Below are positions 17,624 to 26,402 of a stretch of 51,197 nucleotides of DNA, piece after piece. A program made the translations under genes and the position numbers. This stretch comes from Planctomycetaceae bacterium (lineage in GTDB: Bacteria > Planctomycetota > Planctomycetia > Pirellulales > Pirellulaceae). Location: positions 1 to 51,197 of the forward strand of contig SKKK01000432.1 of assembly GCA_007121535.1 (NCBI GenBank), written 5' to 3'. The notes under the pieces were generated by a model. It saw nothing but the letters and a program-made list of their open reading frames with translations, searched no databases and was not told the origin of the DNA. How positions within the stretch are numbered: the first letter of the stretch is position 1; every line of letters starts with the position of its first letter.

Positions 17624-18298
17624 ATGGGGCGAAGAGCCGTTCGAAAGATTGATCCGAACTTGGATCTTTCTCGTCATTTGACTACCCTCGAAGCGTTGCC
17701 AAAAGGGGCCGATTTGGCTCGGCTGTTTGAACGCGAGCAGCCGCTCGAGATCGAGGTGGGTACCGGCAAAGGCCTTTTTCTGGCGACCGCGTCAGAATCG
17801 CGCGTGGACCATAATTTCCTGGGGTGCGAAATCGCTCGAAAATACGCTCGTTACGCAGGGGCTCGGCTCGCTCGGCGTGGTCGTGCGAATGCCATCGTGG
17901 TGCACGGGGACGCGCAGCGATTGTTCACCGAATGGTTGCCCGACGATCGTGCAGCGGCGGTCCACGTCTATTTCCCCGATCCATGGTGGAAGAAACGGCA
18001 TCTTCGGCGTCGGATCATGAACGATCGGTTTGTCGCCCAGATCGAGCGGGTACTTGAACCGTCGGGGACGCTGCACTTTTGGACGGATGTACAAGACTAC
18101 TATCAAGCGACGTTGGCGCTAATCAAAGCTTCCACCCGGTTGCTGGGCCCTCTGCCCGTCGCAGAAAGGCCAGCCAGTCACGACCTGGATTATCGCACGC
18201 ACTTCGAGCGACGGATGCGGATGGGGTCGCAGGAAGTTTGGCGGTGCGAGTTTCGGAAGCAGGCGCTACCACATCAAAAGACGTCCAGCATGAAGTGA
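17624..18298 (+). CDS. trmB: tRNA (guanine-N7-)-methyltransferase
   Basis: This protein methylates G46 in the variable loop of tRNAs using S-adenosylmethionine. It has 224 residues. SAM-binding motif I is EIEVGTGKGLFLATAS. The TrmB-specific motif is HVYFPDPWWKKRHLRRRI, and TDVQDYY follows. The start is taken at ATG 17624, directly after a GTG in frame. It lies 13 bases after the FabZ-like gene, so probably cotranscribed. Its last 25 bases overlap the convergent gene at 18274. Confidence 0.95.
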   Translation: MGRRAVRKIDPNLDLSRHLTTLEALPKGADLARLFEREQPLEIEVGTGKGLFLATASESRVDHNFLGCEIARKYARYAGARLARRGRANAIVVHGDAQRLFTEWLPDDRAAAVHVYFPDPWWKKRHLRRRIMNDRFVAQIERVLEPSGTLHFWTDVQDYYQATLALIKASTRLLGPLPVAERPASHDLDYRTHFERRMRMGSQEVWRCEFRKQALPHQKTSSMK

Positions 18299-18606
18299 TG
18301 GCCCGAATGCCACCGACGCCCTGCCGGGTAGAAGTTGTGCCACTTTTGGTTGTAAACGGGGATCCGCATTTCCTGCGGATAGCGGTAGTACAGGTCTTCG
18401 CTGCTGCGATAATACTCGTTACCCCAGAAATTTTGGGGGTAAAACACGTACGGATAATGGTAGAAGCGTTCCCAATCTCGGTTCCCGTACGCTCCGCCCC
18501 AAACCCGACCGAAAGCACGCTGCTGGTCCGCCGCGGCTGGCGTCGCTTGCAAACAGATCGAAAGGGCTGAAACGGCCAATAACGCCAAAACGGCTCGACG
18601 AATCAT
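18274..18606 (-). CDS. Small secreted Tyr/Trp-rich protein
   Basis: The ATG at 18604-18606 gives 110 residues with a signal peptide (ending near TPAAADQQ). The mature part is rich in Tyr, Trp, Phe and Arg, for example RDWERFYHYPYVFYPQNFW and YYRYPQEMRIPVYNQKWHN. From memory this resembles short planctomycete proteins annotated as calmodulin-binding, a label with little functional support. There are no Cys or catalytic motifs. A G-rich ribosome-binding site precedes the ATG. The 3' end overlaps trmB by 25 bases, tail to tail. Confidence 0.75.
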   Translation of the reverse strand: MIRRAVLALLAVSALSICLQATPAAADQQRAFGRVWGGAYGNRDWERFYHYPYVFYPQNFWGNEYYRSSEDLYYRYPQEMRIPVYNQKWHNFYPAGRRWHSGHHFMLDVF

Positions 18607-18926
18607 CACAATTCCCCCCGGGATGGTGACAGTTGGTGCATCTGACTGACTCAGCAGCTTACATCGGCTAGTCGTCACTTACGGCATTAGCGCAAAAACC
18701 GGTAAGACCGGTCTTCTATCCCGGTGAACTCAAATCCATCCCGTTCACGGGGTGCGGTTTCTGCGAACAGCAAACTTGCGTTCAGGGCCACGACCAGGCA
18801 ACCGAAGATAACCGTTGCTTGACCAGCCAACGCCGTTTTTCGCGATCGGTCACCCGGTACTGCAAGAGCATTTGGCGCGGCAGTAGCGGGGGCGAAAATA
18901 ATATCCTATTCTTTCCAGATTAACGC
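18607..18926. other. Intergenic region between divergent genes
   Basis: No gene is seen. The stretch lies between the minus-strand secreted protein and the plus-strand promoter at 18927. It includes a short palindromic run aaccggtaagaccggtctt near 18698 but no clear operator or RNA. Confidence 0.45.
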
Positions 18927-18954
18927 TTGAGTCGCGGTTTACCCGCAGTATAAT
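18927..18954 (+). promoter_or_regulatory. Sigma70-type promoter
   Basis: TTGAGT (18927-18932) and a perfect TATAAT (18949-18954) are spaced by 16 bases. It faces the hexapeptide-repeat gene, giving a leader of about 80 bases that ends in GAGGAGG before the ATG. This is the best promoter match in the window. Confidence 0.65.
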
Positions 18955-19041
18955 GGGGAGATTCGGGCAATTTAGGCGCGATTGCGCCTGTCGTTGAGGG
19001 GGTTCGTATCACTACACCAGTTTGAGGAGGGAAGAAAGACG

Positions 19042-19566
19042 ATGAGCAGGGGAACGATTCTTGGTCTTGCCATCCTGGCCGTGGCCGGCCTGTTATTTGT
19101 GGCCGCCGCTCCGCAGGATGCGTTCGCTGGTCATGGCTATGCCGTGACCACCAGTGCACCGGTCACGACCAGTGCCCCGGTAACCACCAGTGCGCCCATG
19201 ACGACGTGGGCTCCGGTGACCACCAGTGCACCTGTCACGACCAGTGCCCCGCGAGTTCGGGTGCACCGGCATCGGCATCGGCATTGGGGAACGCCCATGA
19301 CAACTTGTGCGCCGGTGACAACCAGCGCGCCCGTCACAACCAGTGCGCCGGTGACGACCAGCGCGCCCATGACGACCTGTGCGCCGGTGACGACCAGCGC
19401 CCCGCGAGTGCACATGCGTCGCGTGTGGGTTCATCCCACGACCACCTGTGCGCCGGTGACGACCAGTGCTCCCGTGACGACCAGTGCTCCGGTGACCACC
19501 AGTGCCCCGGTGTACAGGTACAGGGTGGCCCCGATCCAGAAGGACGAGAGCCCCGTTGAAGATTGA
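19042..19566 (+). CDS. Secreted TTSAP hexapeptide-repeat protein
   Basis: The ATG at 19042, 11 bases after GAGGAGG, gives 174 residues. Residues 1-29 are a signal peptide (cleavage near AFA-GHG). The mature protein has 16 copies of (V/M/T)TT(S/C/W)AP in blocks of 6, 6 and 4, separated by two basic linkers: His/Arg-rich (VHRHRHRHW) and RVHMRRVWVHP. The first repeat of blocks 2 and 3 and the fifth of block 2 carry Cys in place of Ser, so disulphide cross-linking is possible. It is probably cell-surface or matrix material. It has its own promoter and terminator. No enzymatic role is visible. Confidence 0.85.
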   Translation: MSRGTILGLAILAVAGLLFVAAAPQDAFAGHGYAVTTSAPVTTSAPVTTSAPMTTWAPVTTSAPVTTSAPRVRVHRHRHRHWGTPMTTCAPVTTSAPVTTSAPVTTSAPMTTCAPVTTSAPRVHMRRVWVHPTTTCAPVTTSAPVTTSAPVTTSAPVYRYRVAPIQKDESPVED

Positions 19567-19677
19567 CGCGGCTACCGCTTCGAGACCGGCCGAAAACGTG
19601 TTCGAGCGGCGAATGCTAGCATTGGCGATTCTCGAACAAGATTCCGCTCAGTCAAGCTGAACTTCCTGGTTCACCCA

Positions 19678-19708
19678 TCGGGCCTCCTTGTGAGGCCCGA
19701 TTTCTTTT
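19678..19708 (+). terminator. Rho-independent terminator
   Basis: A perfect 9-bp stem, tcgggcctc (19678-19686) with gaggcccga (19692-19700), encloses a 5-base loop and is followed by tttctttt. It closes the TTSAP-repeat gene. Confidence 0.8.
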
Positions 19709-19792
19709 GGTCTTCCCTTCTTTCCGCTGAATTCCCGCCGGGTGGCTCGTCGAAGAAAAGCACGAAACCCAGCCCTGCCGGAAATTTTGCCC

Positions 19793-22609
19793 ATGGAAAG
19801 AGACAACGTGAACCGTCCGGCGTTTGGCCCGGTGCGAATTTCTGAAGCAGCGGTTGCGTCGGTCTTGGTCCTGGCAGCCTGCTGGGCGTCCGGGACGACT
19901 GGGCTGATGACCGAAACTTTGCGGATCGTCGGGACTTGGCTGCTGCTGGGAACCGCCGTGTTGTTGACGGGCATCGGTCGGATGACGGTCATGCCGCGCC
20001 CTTTCTGGCAACGCCTTGGACCATCTTCTGAGTCGAACAGAGGCGTGCAAGCGGATCGTAGCCGAATTCGCCAGAATTCGGAATGTTCAAGAGCAACCGA
20101 ATTCTGGCGAATTCGGCTACGAAAATCCTTCAAGGCATTGCCGTTCGGCGCGTGGGGGCTATTGATACTATTGCTGGTCCTTCCGCATACCGGCTGGACG
20201 GATGCTCGCCACGAGATCCTGTTGGTCGCCGCGTTCGCTGCATGTTTGGCCGACTCGCATCGCGGTGCGGCGAGGTCGATGCTCAGCAGTGTGGCGTCGG
20301 GGATTTTGCTGTGGGCAATTCTAGCGATCGTCAGCCGGAGCAACACCGCGATTTGGCGTTTGACCGAACATTGCGGGCTGTGGATGGGCGATGTGGCAGG
20401 CCGGTTCTCCGGTACCCAGCTATCGATCGGCAGTTCGTTCGGTGCGGTCCCGCTATTGATGCTTCTAGCGATTCTTTACGCACTGTGGCTGAAGACCGCT
20501 TCGGGTCGCAGGCTGGGTCGAGCCGTCTTGGCAATCGTTCTGGTCGTGGGGGCCCACCTCGGTTACCTGCATTTGCTGGCCCGTAGCCCGGACCTGATCG
20601 CGGCGTTGCCGGAGGTTGCCGAGCGCCCCTTCGAGCATCCGTACACGCCGCCGCCTTGGGCCTGGTCGGCGGCTGTCAACACGCTGCTGCCATGGAACCT
20701 GCCTCTGCTGGCCGCGATCGTGCACTCGTCGCTCCTGGGGCTGCTGTTCCGCTGGTCGCGCTGGCCGATCCACGACACGACCGATCAGCATGCACCCAAG
20801 ATCGGCGATTGCTGTCCCCGCATGAATTCGTGGCTGCGGGGAACAGGCGGCATGGTCGTGCTGATCGTCCTTGCCGTCACAGTCACCTTGGTCAGCGATC
20901 TGGCATGGGGAAGGTCCGATCTGGCGGGCAAGGTCATCTTGGCCAATGGGCAGGGGCGAGTCGATTGGCGTCAACCGGTGCACGATCGCTATGGTCGGCA
21001 GTCCGCCGGCATGTTTGGCATGTTGCCCGAGTTCGTTCAAAGCTTGGGGGGGGAACTACGAATCGTCCAGCGTTGGGACGAGAACGAGTTATCCGAGGCG
21101 GACGCGGTCGTGTTGCTGCATCCGACCAATGAATTGTCCGCGGCATGCCGCGAGCATATCCTGGCGTACGTCCAGCGTGGTGGCAGGTTGCTGGTGGTCG
21201 CCGAGCCGCATCTGCGGCAGGGCGACGCGGTCAGCGACCACAACGAAGTGCTGGCCGGCACGTCGATTTCCGTACGTCGCGACGTGGCCGTACCGATGAC
21301 TTCGGGGTGGCAGCATGCTTTGCAGGTCACATCGCATCCGGCGACCGCCAACATCCACCGCCGCCTCAACCATCACTTCAGCGGGATCGGGTCCTCGCTG
21401 GAGCTTCGCTGGCCGGCGCGGCCGGTGCTGATCGGGCGCTGGGGTTGGAGCGATCCGGGTAGCGATTCGCTGTTCACCGGGGTTCAACGATGGGAAATCG
21501 GCGAACGGTTGGGGGATCTGGTATTGGTAGCCGAACAGTCTTGGGGCCGTGGACGAGTGTTGGTGATCGGTGATGGTCACAGCCTGACGAACGAGGGCGG
21601 ATTTCGCGGGTATTGGTTCGCCGGATCGCTGCTGGCGTACCTGGTGGACGGAACATCCGACCGTTTGGCTTGGGGACGGCAGATCCTGCTGTTGGTCTTG
21701 GCGCTCGGGTTGATCGTTGCCCTGCTGACGCGATCACAGCCTGGTTGCCAATGGATGGTCGCTACGGTTCTGGCCCTGGGGATTGCCATCTGGCAGCCGA
21801 TCAATGCACACGCGACTCGCATCGTACCCGACGGTCGCCTGCTGGTCGACGATCGGGACCGGATCGCCAGCCGATTGGCCTACGTGGGCGGCTCGCATGC
21901 CGAAGCGTACAGCGATGCTACGTGGTCGATCGACGGAATCGAAGGACTGGCGTTGACCCTGATGCGCAACGATCTGCTTGCGTTGCACCTGCCGAGGTTG
22001 ACTCGCGAGCACTTGTCGGCGGCAGGCGTTTACATCTCGCTCGCTCCGTCTCGAACGTTTTCCACCGCCGAACGGCGGATGCTGGTCGATTTCGTCAAAC
22101 GGGGTGGAATTTTGATTTGTACCGTGGGTGCCGAAGAATCCAGAGGCAGCCGAGCGTTGCTCGCCGATTTCGGGATTCGCGTCCCGCCGTCACCCGTCCC
22201 CACGGTCAGCACGGATTTCGAGCCGGAACCGATGGGCAGGACCCGGGCTCTTTATCTGCGAGTCGAGCAGCCGGACGGCGCCGTGCACGATTTGGGAGTC
22301 AACTTTTTCGCAGGCTGGCCCGTGGAATGGATCGGCGACCAAGGGGAAGTCATGGTCTACGGCCACGGAGAGCGTCCGCTGGCGGTTCGACGAAGCTTCG
22401 GCCAGGGAAAGGTGGTGGTGATCGGCGACAGCGGCTTCGCCTTGAACAAGAACCTGGAACATTTCGGCGGCGAACCGGTCCAGGGGGGGTATGAAAACGC
22501 GCACTTCTGGCGATGGCTGCTGACGGACCTGGTCGATGGGCAGTTATGGTTGCCGCCGCTGGAGTCAGAGAACGTCATGACGCCGAACTTCGAACAGGAG
22601 GTGCCGTAA
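19793..22609 (+). CDS. Large polytopic membrane protein with two DUF4350-like modules
   Basis: I start at the ATG at 19793 (938 residues); a GTG at 19742 would add 17. The N-terminal third has about six to eight membrane segments. Then follows a soluble module with QSLGGELRIVQRWDENELSEADAVVLLHP and WGRGRVLVIGDGHSLTNE. Next comes a short membrane hairpin, then a second soluble module with LVDFVKRGGILICTVGAEE and FGQGKVVVIGDSGFALNKN. The repeated G-x-G-x-V-x-V-I-G-D...N motif is like DUF4350/GATase1-like domains. A perfect DNA palindrome (20057-20121) is translated within it. It overlaps the next gene by one base (TAATG). Function unknown; a cell-envelope role is likely. Confidence 0.8.
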   Translation: MERDNVNRPAFGPVRISEAAVASVLVLAACWASGTTGLMTETLRIVGTWLLLGTAVLLTGIGRMTVMPRPFWQRLGPSSESNRGVQADRSRIRQNSECSRATEFWRIRLRKSFKALPFGAWGLLILLLVLPHTGWTDARHEILLVAAFAACLADSHRGAARSMLSSVASGILLWAILAIVSRSNTAIWRLTEHCGLWMGDVAGRFSGTQLSIGSSFGAVPLLMLLAILYALWLKTASGRRLGRAVLAIVLVVGAHLGYLHLLARSPDLIAALPEVAERPFEHPYTPPPWAWSAAVNTLLPWNLPLLAAIVHSSLLGLLFRWSRWPIHDTTDQHAPKIGDCCPRMNSWLRGTGGMVVLIVLAVTVTLVSDLAWGRSDLAGKVILANGQGRVDWRQPVHDRYGRQSAGMFGMLPEFVQSLGGELRIVQRWDENELSEADAVVLLHPTNELSAACREHILAYVQRGGRLLVVAEPHLRQGDAVSDHNEVLAGTSISVRRDVAVPMTSGWQHALQVTSHPATANIHRRLNHHFSGIGSSLELRWPARPVLIGRWGWSDPGSDSLFTGVQRWEIGERLGDLVLVAEQSWGRGRVLVIGDGHSLTNEGGFRGYWFAGSLLAYLVDGTSDRLAWGRQILLLVLALGLIVALLTRSQPGCQWMVATVLALGIAIWQPINAHATRIVPDGRLLVDDRDRIASRLAYVGGSHAEAYSDATWSIDGIEGLALTLMRNDLLALHLPRLTREHLSAAGVYISLAPSRTFSTAERRMLVDFVKRGGILICTVGAEESRGSRALLADFGIRVPPSPVPTVSTDFEPEPMGRTRALYLRVEQPDGAVHDLGVNFFAGWPVEWIGDQGEVMVYGHGERPLAVRRSFGQGKVVVIGDSGFALNKNLEHFGGEPVQGGYENAHFWRWLLTDLVDGQLWLPPLESENVMTPNFEQEVP
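20057..20121. repeat. Perfect 25-bp inverted repeat inside a coding region
   Basis: The arm at 20057-20081 (cgtagccgaattcgccagaa...) is repeated exactly in inverted orientation at 20097-20121 around a 15-base loop. It keeps the reading frame open and encodes an Arg-rich stretch in a predicted cytoplasmic loop. It looks like a REP-type element that inserted in frame. Confidence 0.85.
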
Positions 22610-25176
22610 TGGTTCGCGGCTGGATCGCCGTCGCCTGCCTGGCGGCAAGTTGGTTGTTCGGGGTGGGATACTTTGCGCCAGCCAGACCGCTGGTCGGAAT
22701 CTGTCTGGTCGTCACCGCCGTGGTCCTATTGTCGGGCCTGCGTCTGCGTCGTCCTTCGTGGCTGTTGGTGGGACTTGGCAGCGGGCTGTTGCTGCCTGCG
22801 ATATTGCTGATGCCCTGGCCGTGGAAAGCCATCGCCGTGCTGTTGGCGATCGGGCTGCCGTTGCAGCGCGCGGTCTTGGCCCCCAGTCGTTGGACGCAGC
22901 GATTGGGAAACGGAGCGGTGCTTGCCTCGCTGATGCTGCTGGTCCAGGCATCCATCCTGCACGGATATCAGGTGGGGACCGCGCGGGATCGTGAGCTGCC
23001 CGGGCCGCTGACAGCTCTGGTCGCCAGCGTGGTGCGTTTGCTGGGCGTCGATGTGGCTGTCGACGGTGTGATGATCGTTTTTCGTGAGGTGCTTGCGCAA
23101 CATCGCATCGCGGCAACTTGGGAATTGCTGGTGGACCCAACCAGTCTCCTGTTCCTGGTCGGGGGACTGGTGTGGTTGGCGTGTTATGCCTGGACGCGAA
23201 TTCCTTTCGACGCCAGAAGGTCCTGGTATCTTCGATGGACGTTGCGTCTGACCTTGGTTTGGGCACTTTGGCTTCCGTTGCGAGCCGCTTTCTTGATCGC
23301 TCTGGTAACCCATCGCACGTTGCGAGCCGATCCGCAGACGTTGCCGAACGTGGGCGACGTGTTCGTGAACTCATGGATTCATGCGGGACTGGTCGTGCCG
23401 CTGGCAGCCCTCGCCGCGGTGTTCGTGGTCTTTCACACCGGGGATTCGGATCATCACAGGGGGAAAAGTCGTTCATCACGCCGAAAACTCTCGCTGCCGA
23501 CTGCTCTGCAATCGACCGCGTTGGTCGTCGCCGGCGTAACGATCCTGATGGTCGCCGTGTTCTGGGTTCCCACGGGCCAACCACGAGCCGGCCGCATCAT
23601 GTTCGTGGAACGCCATTCGACATGGGAACCGACCATCGAACCCTACGGCACCGAGATCTACGGCGAAGCCGGTTCGTACACCTATGCGGCGATCTACGAA
23701 TTCTGCGGGCAGTTTTTCGAGATGTCGCGGCTATTGGAGCACGAGGCCATCGATGACCAACGTCTGGCGGCGTGCGATGTGCTGATCATCAAGACGCCCA
23801 CCGCTCGCTACGCACCCGAGGAGGTCGATGCCGTCGAGCGTTTTGTCCACGGTGGTGGAGGCCTGCTGATGATCGGCGACCACACCAACGTGTTCAACAT
23901 GAACACCTACTTGAATGACGTATCTCGCCGCTTCGGATTCACGTTCCGCAACGATCTGCTGTTTTGCGTCTCGTCCCCTTACGAGCAACAGTATCATCCG
24001 CCGCCCATGCGGCACCCGGCTTTGCAGCACCTGCCGCCACTGGACTTTGCGGTCGCCTGTTCCATCGATCCCGGCCGCAGCGCCGGCCGCATGGTGATTC
24101 GAGCTGCCGGTTTGTGGAGTCTTCCGCCGGCGTACCAGGAAGTGAATTATCATCCGCAAGCGGAATACCGGCCCGACATGCAGTACGGAGCCTGGTGCCA
24201 GGCTTGGGCCACGTACCACGGGAAAGGCCGAGTCATCGGGTTCGGCGATTCGACTCTGTTTTCCAACTTTTGCACCTACCAGCCCGGCAAAGCGGAACTG
24301 TTCGTGGGCATGGTCCAGTGGCTGAATCATCATAGTTGGGCGGATGCTGCGTGGGCTTGGTGGCTGCTGCGATTGCCCAGCGTGCTGGTCGGTGGACTGC
24401 TGGCTGGCTGGGGCATCCGGATCGGATGGCCATCGGTCGGAGGTCGGCGTCTTGCCATGGCGTCGATCCTGGCGGCTTGGGCGTTTTCCACAATGTTCGT
24501 CGAGTCATGGAATCGTGCGGCGATGCCGTGGCCCGTTGCCCAGCGACCCATCCCGCACGTGGTCATCGATCGCGAAATCTCCGAAGTACCCCTGTTTACC
24601 GGTGCCTTTGCCGATGACCCCGAGGGTCTGGGCTACGGCATGTTCGAACAGTGGATTCCCCGTCTGGGACATTCGCTTTCGCGGCTTAGCGGCAGCGATG
24701 TGTTCTCGGGTGACGCGCTGGTGATTATCACGCCGACGCGTTCGGTCAGCGATCGATATCTGGAGGACGTGAAACGTTTTGTCAGCGGTGGCGGCCATCT
24801 GCTGGTGATGGATTCGCCCGATGTCCAAGATTCGACGGCACACAGTCTTCTGGAAGCTTTCGGTATGGCGGCCTACCCTATCGCTCCATTGCCGGAACCT
24901 CTTCCGTTGCACGTGTTGGACAGCGACCATCAACCGCCCATGCTGGCATCCCACGCGATCGAGGGCGATGAGCCGATCGGATGGTGGAACGAACACGTCG
25001 TCGCCGCACGTTCCCGGCATGGCCAAGGGACGGTGACGGCCATCGGATTCGGATCGCTGTTCAACGATGCCGCCATGGGATTCCATTGGTTGCCGGAGCC
25101 CGATGCCGAGACGCTTGAGCGATACGAGGCCCTGTACGCACTGCTACGCCTGGCCCTACCCCCGTCTTCTCGATGA
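22609..25176 (+). CDS. Second tandem membrane protein with two DUF4350-like modules
   Basis: The ATG overlaps the previous stop (TAATG), and AGGAGG lies seven bases before it, so translation is coupled. The protein has 855 residues: about ten N-terminal membrane segments, then a module with SYTYAAIYEFCGQFFEMSRLLE, HGGGGLLMIGDHTNVFN and KGRVIGFGDSTLFSNF. A membrane pair follows, then a second module with VSGGGHLLVMDSPDV and GQGTVTAIGFGSLFND. The architecture matches the preceding protein, so the pair are diverged paralogues or subunits of one complex. The N-terminal membrane block has an Arg (LPLRAAFLI) and a His (SWIHAGLVVP) placed as in exosortase-type proteins, but no catalytic Cys-Ser-Gly. 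Function unknown. Confidence 0.8.
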   Translation: MVRGWIAVACLAASWLFGVGYFAPARPLVGICLVVTAVVLLSGLRLRRPSWLLVGLGSGLLLPAILLMPWPWKAIAVLLAIGLPLQRAVLAPSRWTQRLGNGAVLASLMLLVQASILHGYQVGTARDRELPGPLTALVASVVRLLGVDVAVDGVMIVFREVLAQHRIAATWELLVDPTSLLFLVGGLVWLACYAWTRIPFDARRSWYLRWTLRLTLVWALWLPLRAAFLIALVTHRTLRADPQTLPNVGDVFVNSWIHAGLVVPLAALAAVFVVFHTGDSDHHRGKSRSSRRKLSLPTALQSTALVVAGVTILMVAVFWVPTGQPRAGRIMFVERHSTWEPTIEPYGTEIYGEAGSYTYAAIYEFCGQFFEMSRLLEHEAIDDQRLAACDVLIIKTPTARYAPEEVDAVERFVHGGGGLLMIGDHTNVFNMNTYLNDVSRRFGFTFRNDLLFCVSSPYEQQYHPPPMRHPALQHLPPLDFAVACSIDPGRSAGRMVIRAAGLWSLPPAYQEVNYHPQAEYRPDMQYGAWCQAWATYHGKGRVIGFGDSTLFSNFCTYQPGKAELFVGMVQWLNHHSWADAAWAWWLLRLPSVLVGGLLAGWGIRIGWPSVGGRRLAMASILAAWAFSTMFVESWNRAAMPWPVAQRPIPHVVIDREISEVPLFTGAFADDPEGLGYGMFEQWIPRLGHSLSRLSGSDVFSGDALVIITPTRSVSDRYLEDVKRFVSGGGHLLVMDSPDVQDSTAHSLLEAFGMAAYPIAPLPEPLPLHVLDSDHQPPMLASHAIEGDEPIGWWNEHVVAARSRHGQGTVTAIGFGSLFNDAAMGFHWLPEPDAETLERYEALYALLRLALPPSSR

Positions 25177-25295
25177 AAAGGGACGTGCTTACAAGTGATC
25201 TGCGGTGACGGGATTGACCTGATCGTCTTGCGCGCACAGACTGATGGTGCCGGGTAGACTGGCGTGGTATCGGGTGGGTGGAAGTATGGCGAAGC

Positions 25296-26402
25296 ATGGT
25301 CCAGGGAGATATCCGTTTGATTCAGTCTTGGTTGCTCTTGGTGTTGGGTCTGGTGTTGGTGGTCGCTGGCGGCGAGTTGCTGGTGCGCGGCTCGGTGCGC
25401 CTGGCGGCATGGGCGCGAGTGAGTCCGTTGCTGATCGGATTGACGGTCGTGGCATTCGGTACAAGCGCTCCGGAACTGGCGGTTTCGATCCAGGCCAGTT
25501 GGTCCGGCGAGTCGGACATCGCGCTGGGGAACATCGTGGGCAGCAACATCGCCAATATCCTGCTGGTGTTGGGGCTGTCCGCGTGCGTCGCGCCGCTGGT
25601 CGTGTCCAGCCAACTGGTGCGGTTCGATGTCCCGTTGATGATCCTTGCTTCCGTCGCGATGTGGGCTTTGGCTTGGGATGGCCTGCTGAACCGCTGGAAC
25701 GGAGTACTGCTGTTCGGGGCGTTGTTGATCTATCTGGTGTGGTCGATACGAGCCAGTCGCCGGGAAGGCGCGGTGGTCCAAGAGCAATTCGCCGAGCAGT
25801 TTCAGCCGCCCTCGCAAGTTCGCGGGACCGATTTGTTGATCTCGATCGTTCTTGTCCTTGTCGGATTGGGCTTGTTGACACTGGGATCGTCGTGGCTGGT
25901 CGAGGGGGCGGTCAGCGTGGCGACGTGGTTTGGCGTCAGCCAATTGATCATCGGGCTGACGATCGTGGCCTTTGGTACGTCGCTGCCGGAATTGGTTACC
26001 TCGATTATCGCCGTGTTCCACGGTGAACGCGATCTGGCGGTAGGCAACCTTGTGGGCAGCAATCTGTTCAATATCTTGTGCGTAGCTGGCCTGACGTCGA
26101 TGATCGTGCCCGGCGGCATCACGGTCTCGACGGAAGCCTTTCGTTTCGACCTGCCGATCATGATCGCCGTCGCCATCACCTGCTTCCCGGTCTTTTGGTC
26201 CGGGCATCGTATCGATCGCTGGGAAGGCGCTTTGTTGTTCGGGTATTATCTGGTGTATTTGGCCTACCAGATTTTGGCAGCGTCTTACCCCGAGATTCCC
26301 ATGGCCTTTCCGATCCTGGTATTCGGATTCGCCTTGCCGTTGACTGCGATCACGCTGTTAGTGAGCGTGATTCATTGGCTGCGCCGTGGCAACTCAGCTT
26401 GA
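25296..26402 (+). CDS. Calcium/sodium antiporter (YrbG/CaxA-type)
   Basis: This is a cation/Ca exchanger family membrane protein with the two inverted alpha repeats: GLTVVAFGTSAPELAVSIQ with GNIVGSNIANILL, and GLTIVAFGTSLPELVTSI with GNLVGSNLFNILC. These hold the ion-binding Glu and Asn residues. About ten membrane segments are visible; length is usual. The start is uncertain: ATG 25296 gives 368 residues, while TTG 25317 is better placed after AGGGAG and would start right at the first membrane helix. The 3' end overlaps the convergent HEAT-repeat gene by nine bases. Confidence 0.92.
   Translation: MVQGDIRLIQSWLLLVLGLVLVVAGGELLVRGSVRLAAWARVSPLLIGLTVVAFGTSAPELAVSIQASWSGESDIALGNIVGSNIANILLVLGLSACVAPLVVSSQLVRFDVPLMILASVAMWALAWDGLLNRWNGVLLFGALLIYLVWSIRASRREGAVVQEQFAEQFQPPSQVRGTDLLISIVLVLVGLGLLTLGSSWLVEGAVSVATWFGVSQLIIGLTIVAFGTSLPELVTSIIAVFHGERDLAVGNLVGSNLFNILCVAGLTSMIVPGGITVSTEAFRFDLPIMIAVAITCFPVFWSGHRIDRWEGALLFGYYLVYLAYQILAASYPEIPMAFPILVFGFALPLTAITLLVSVIHWLRRGNSA

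Noticed and set aside
24930-26207. Minus-strand 425-codon frame opposite the antiporter
   Set aside because: A Gln/Arg/His-rich shadow of the antiporter and membrane protein genes.
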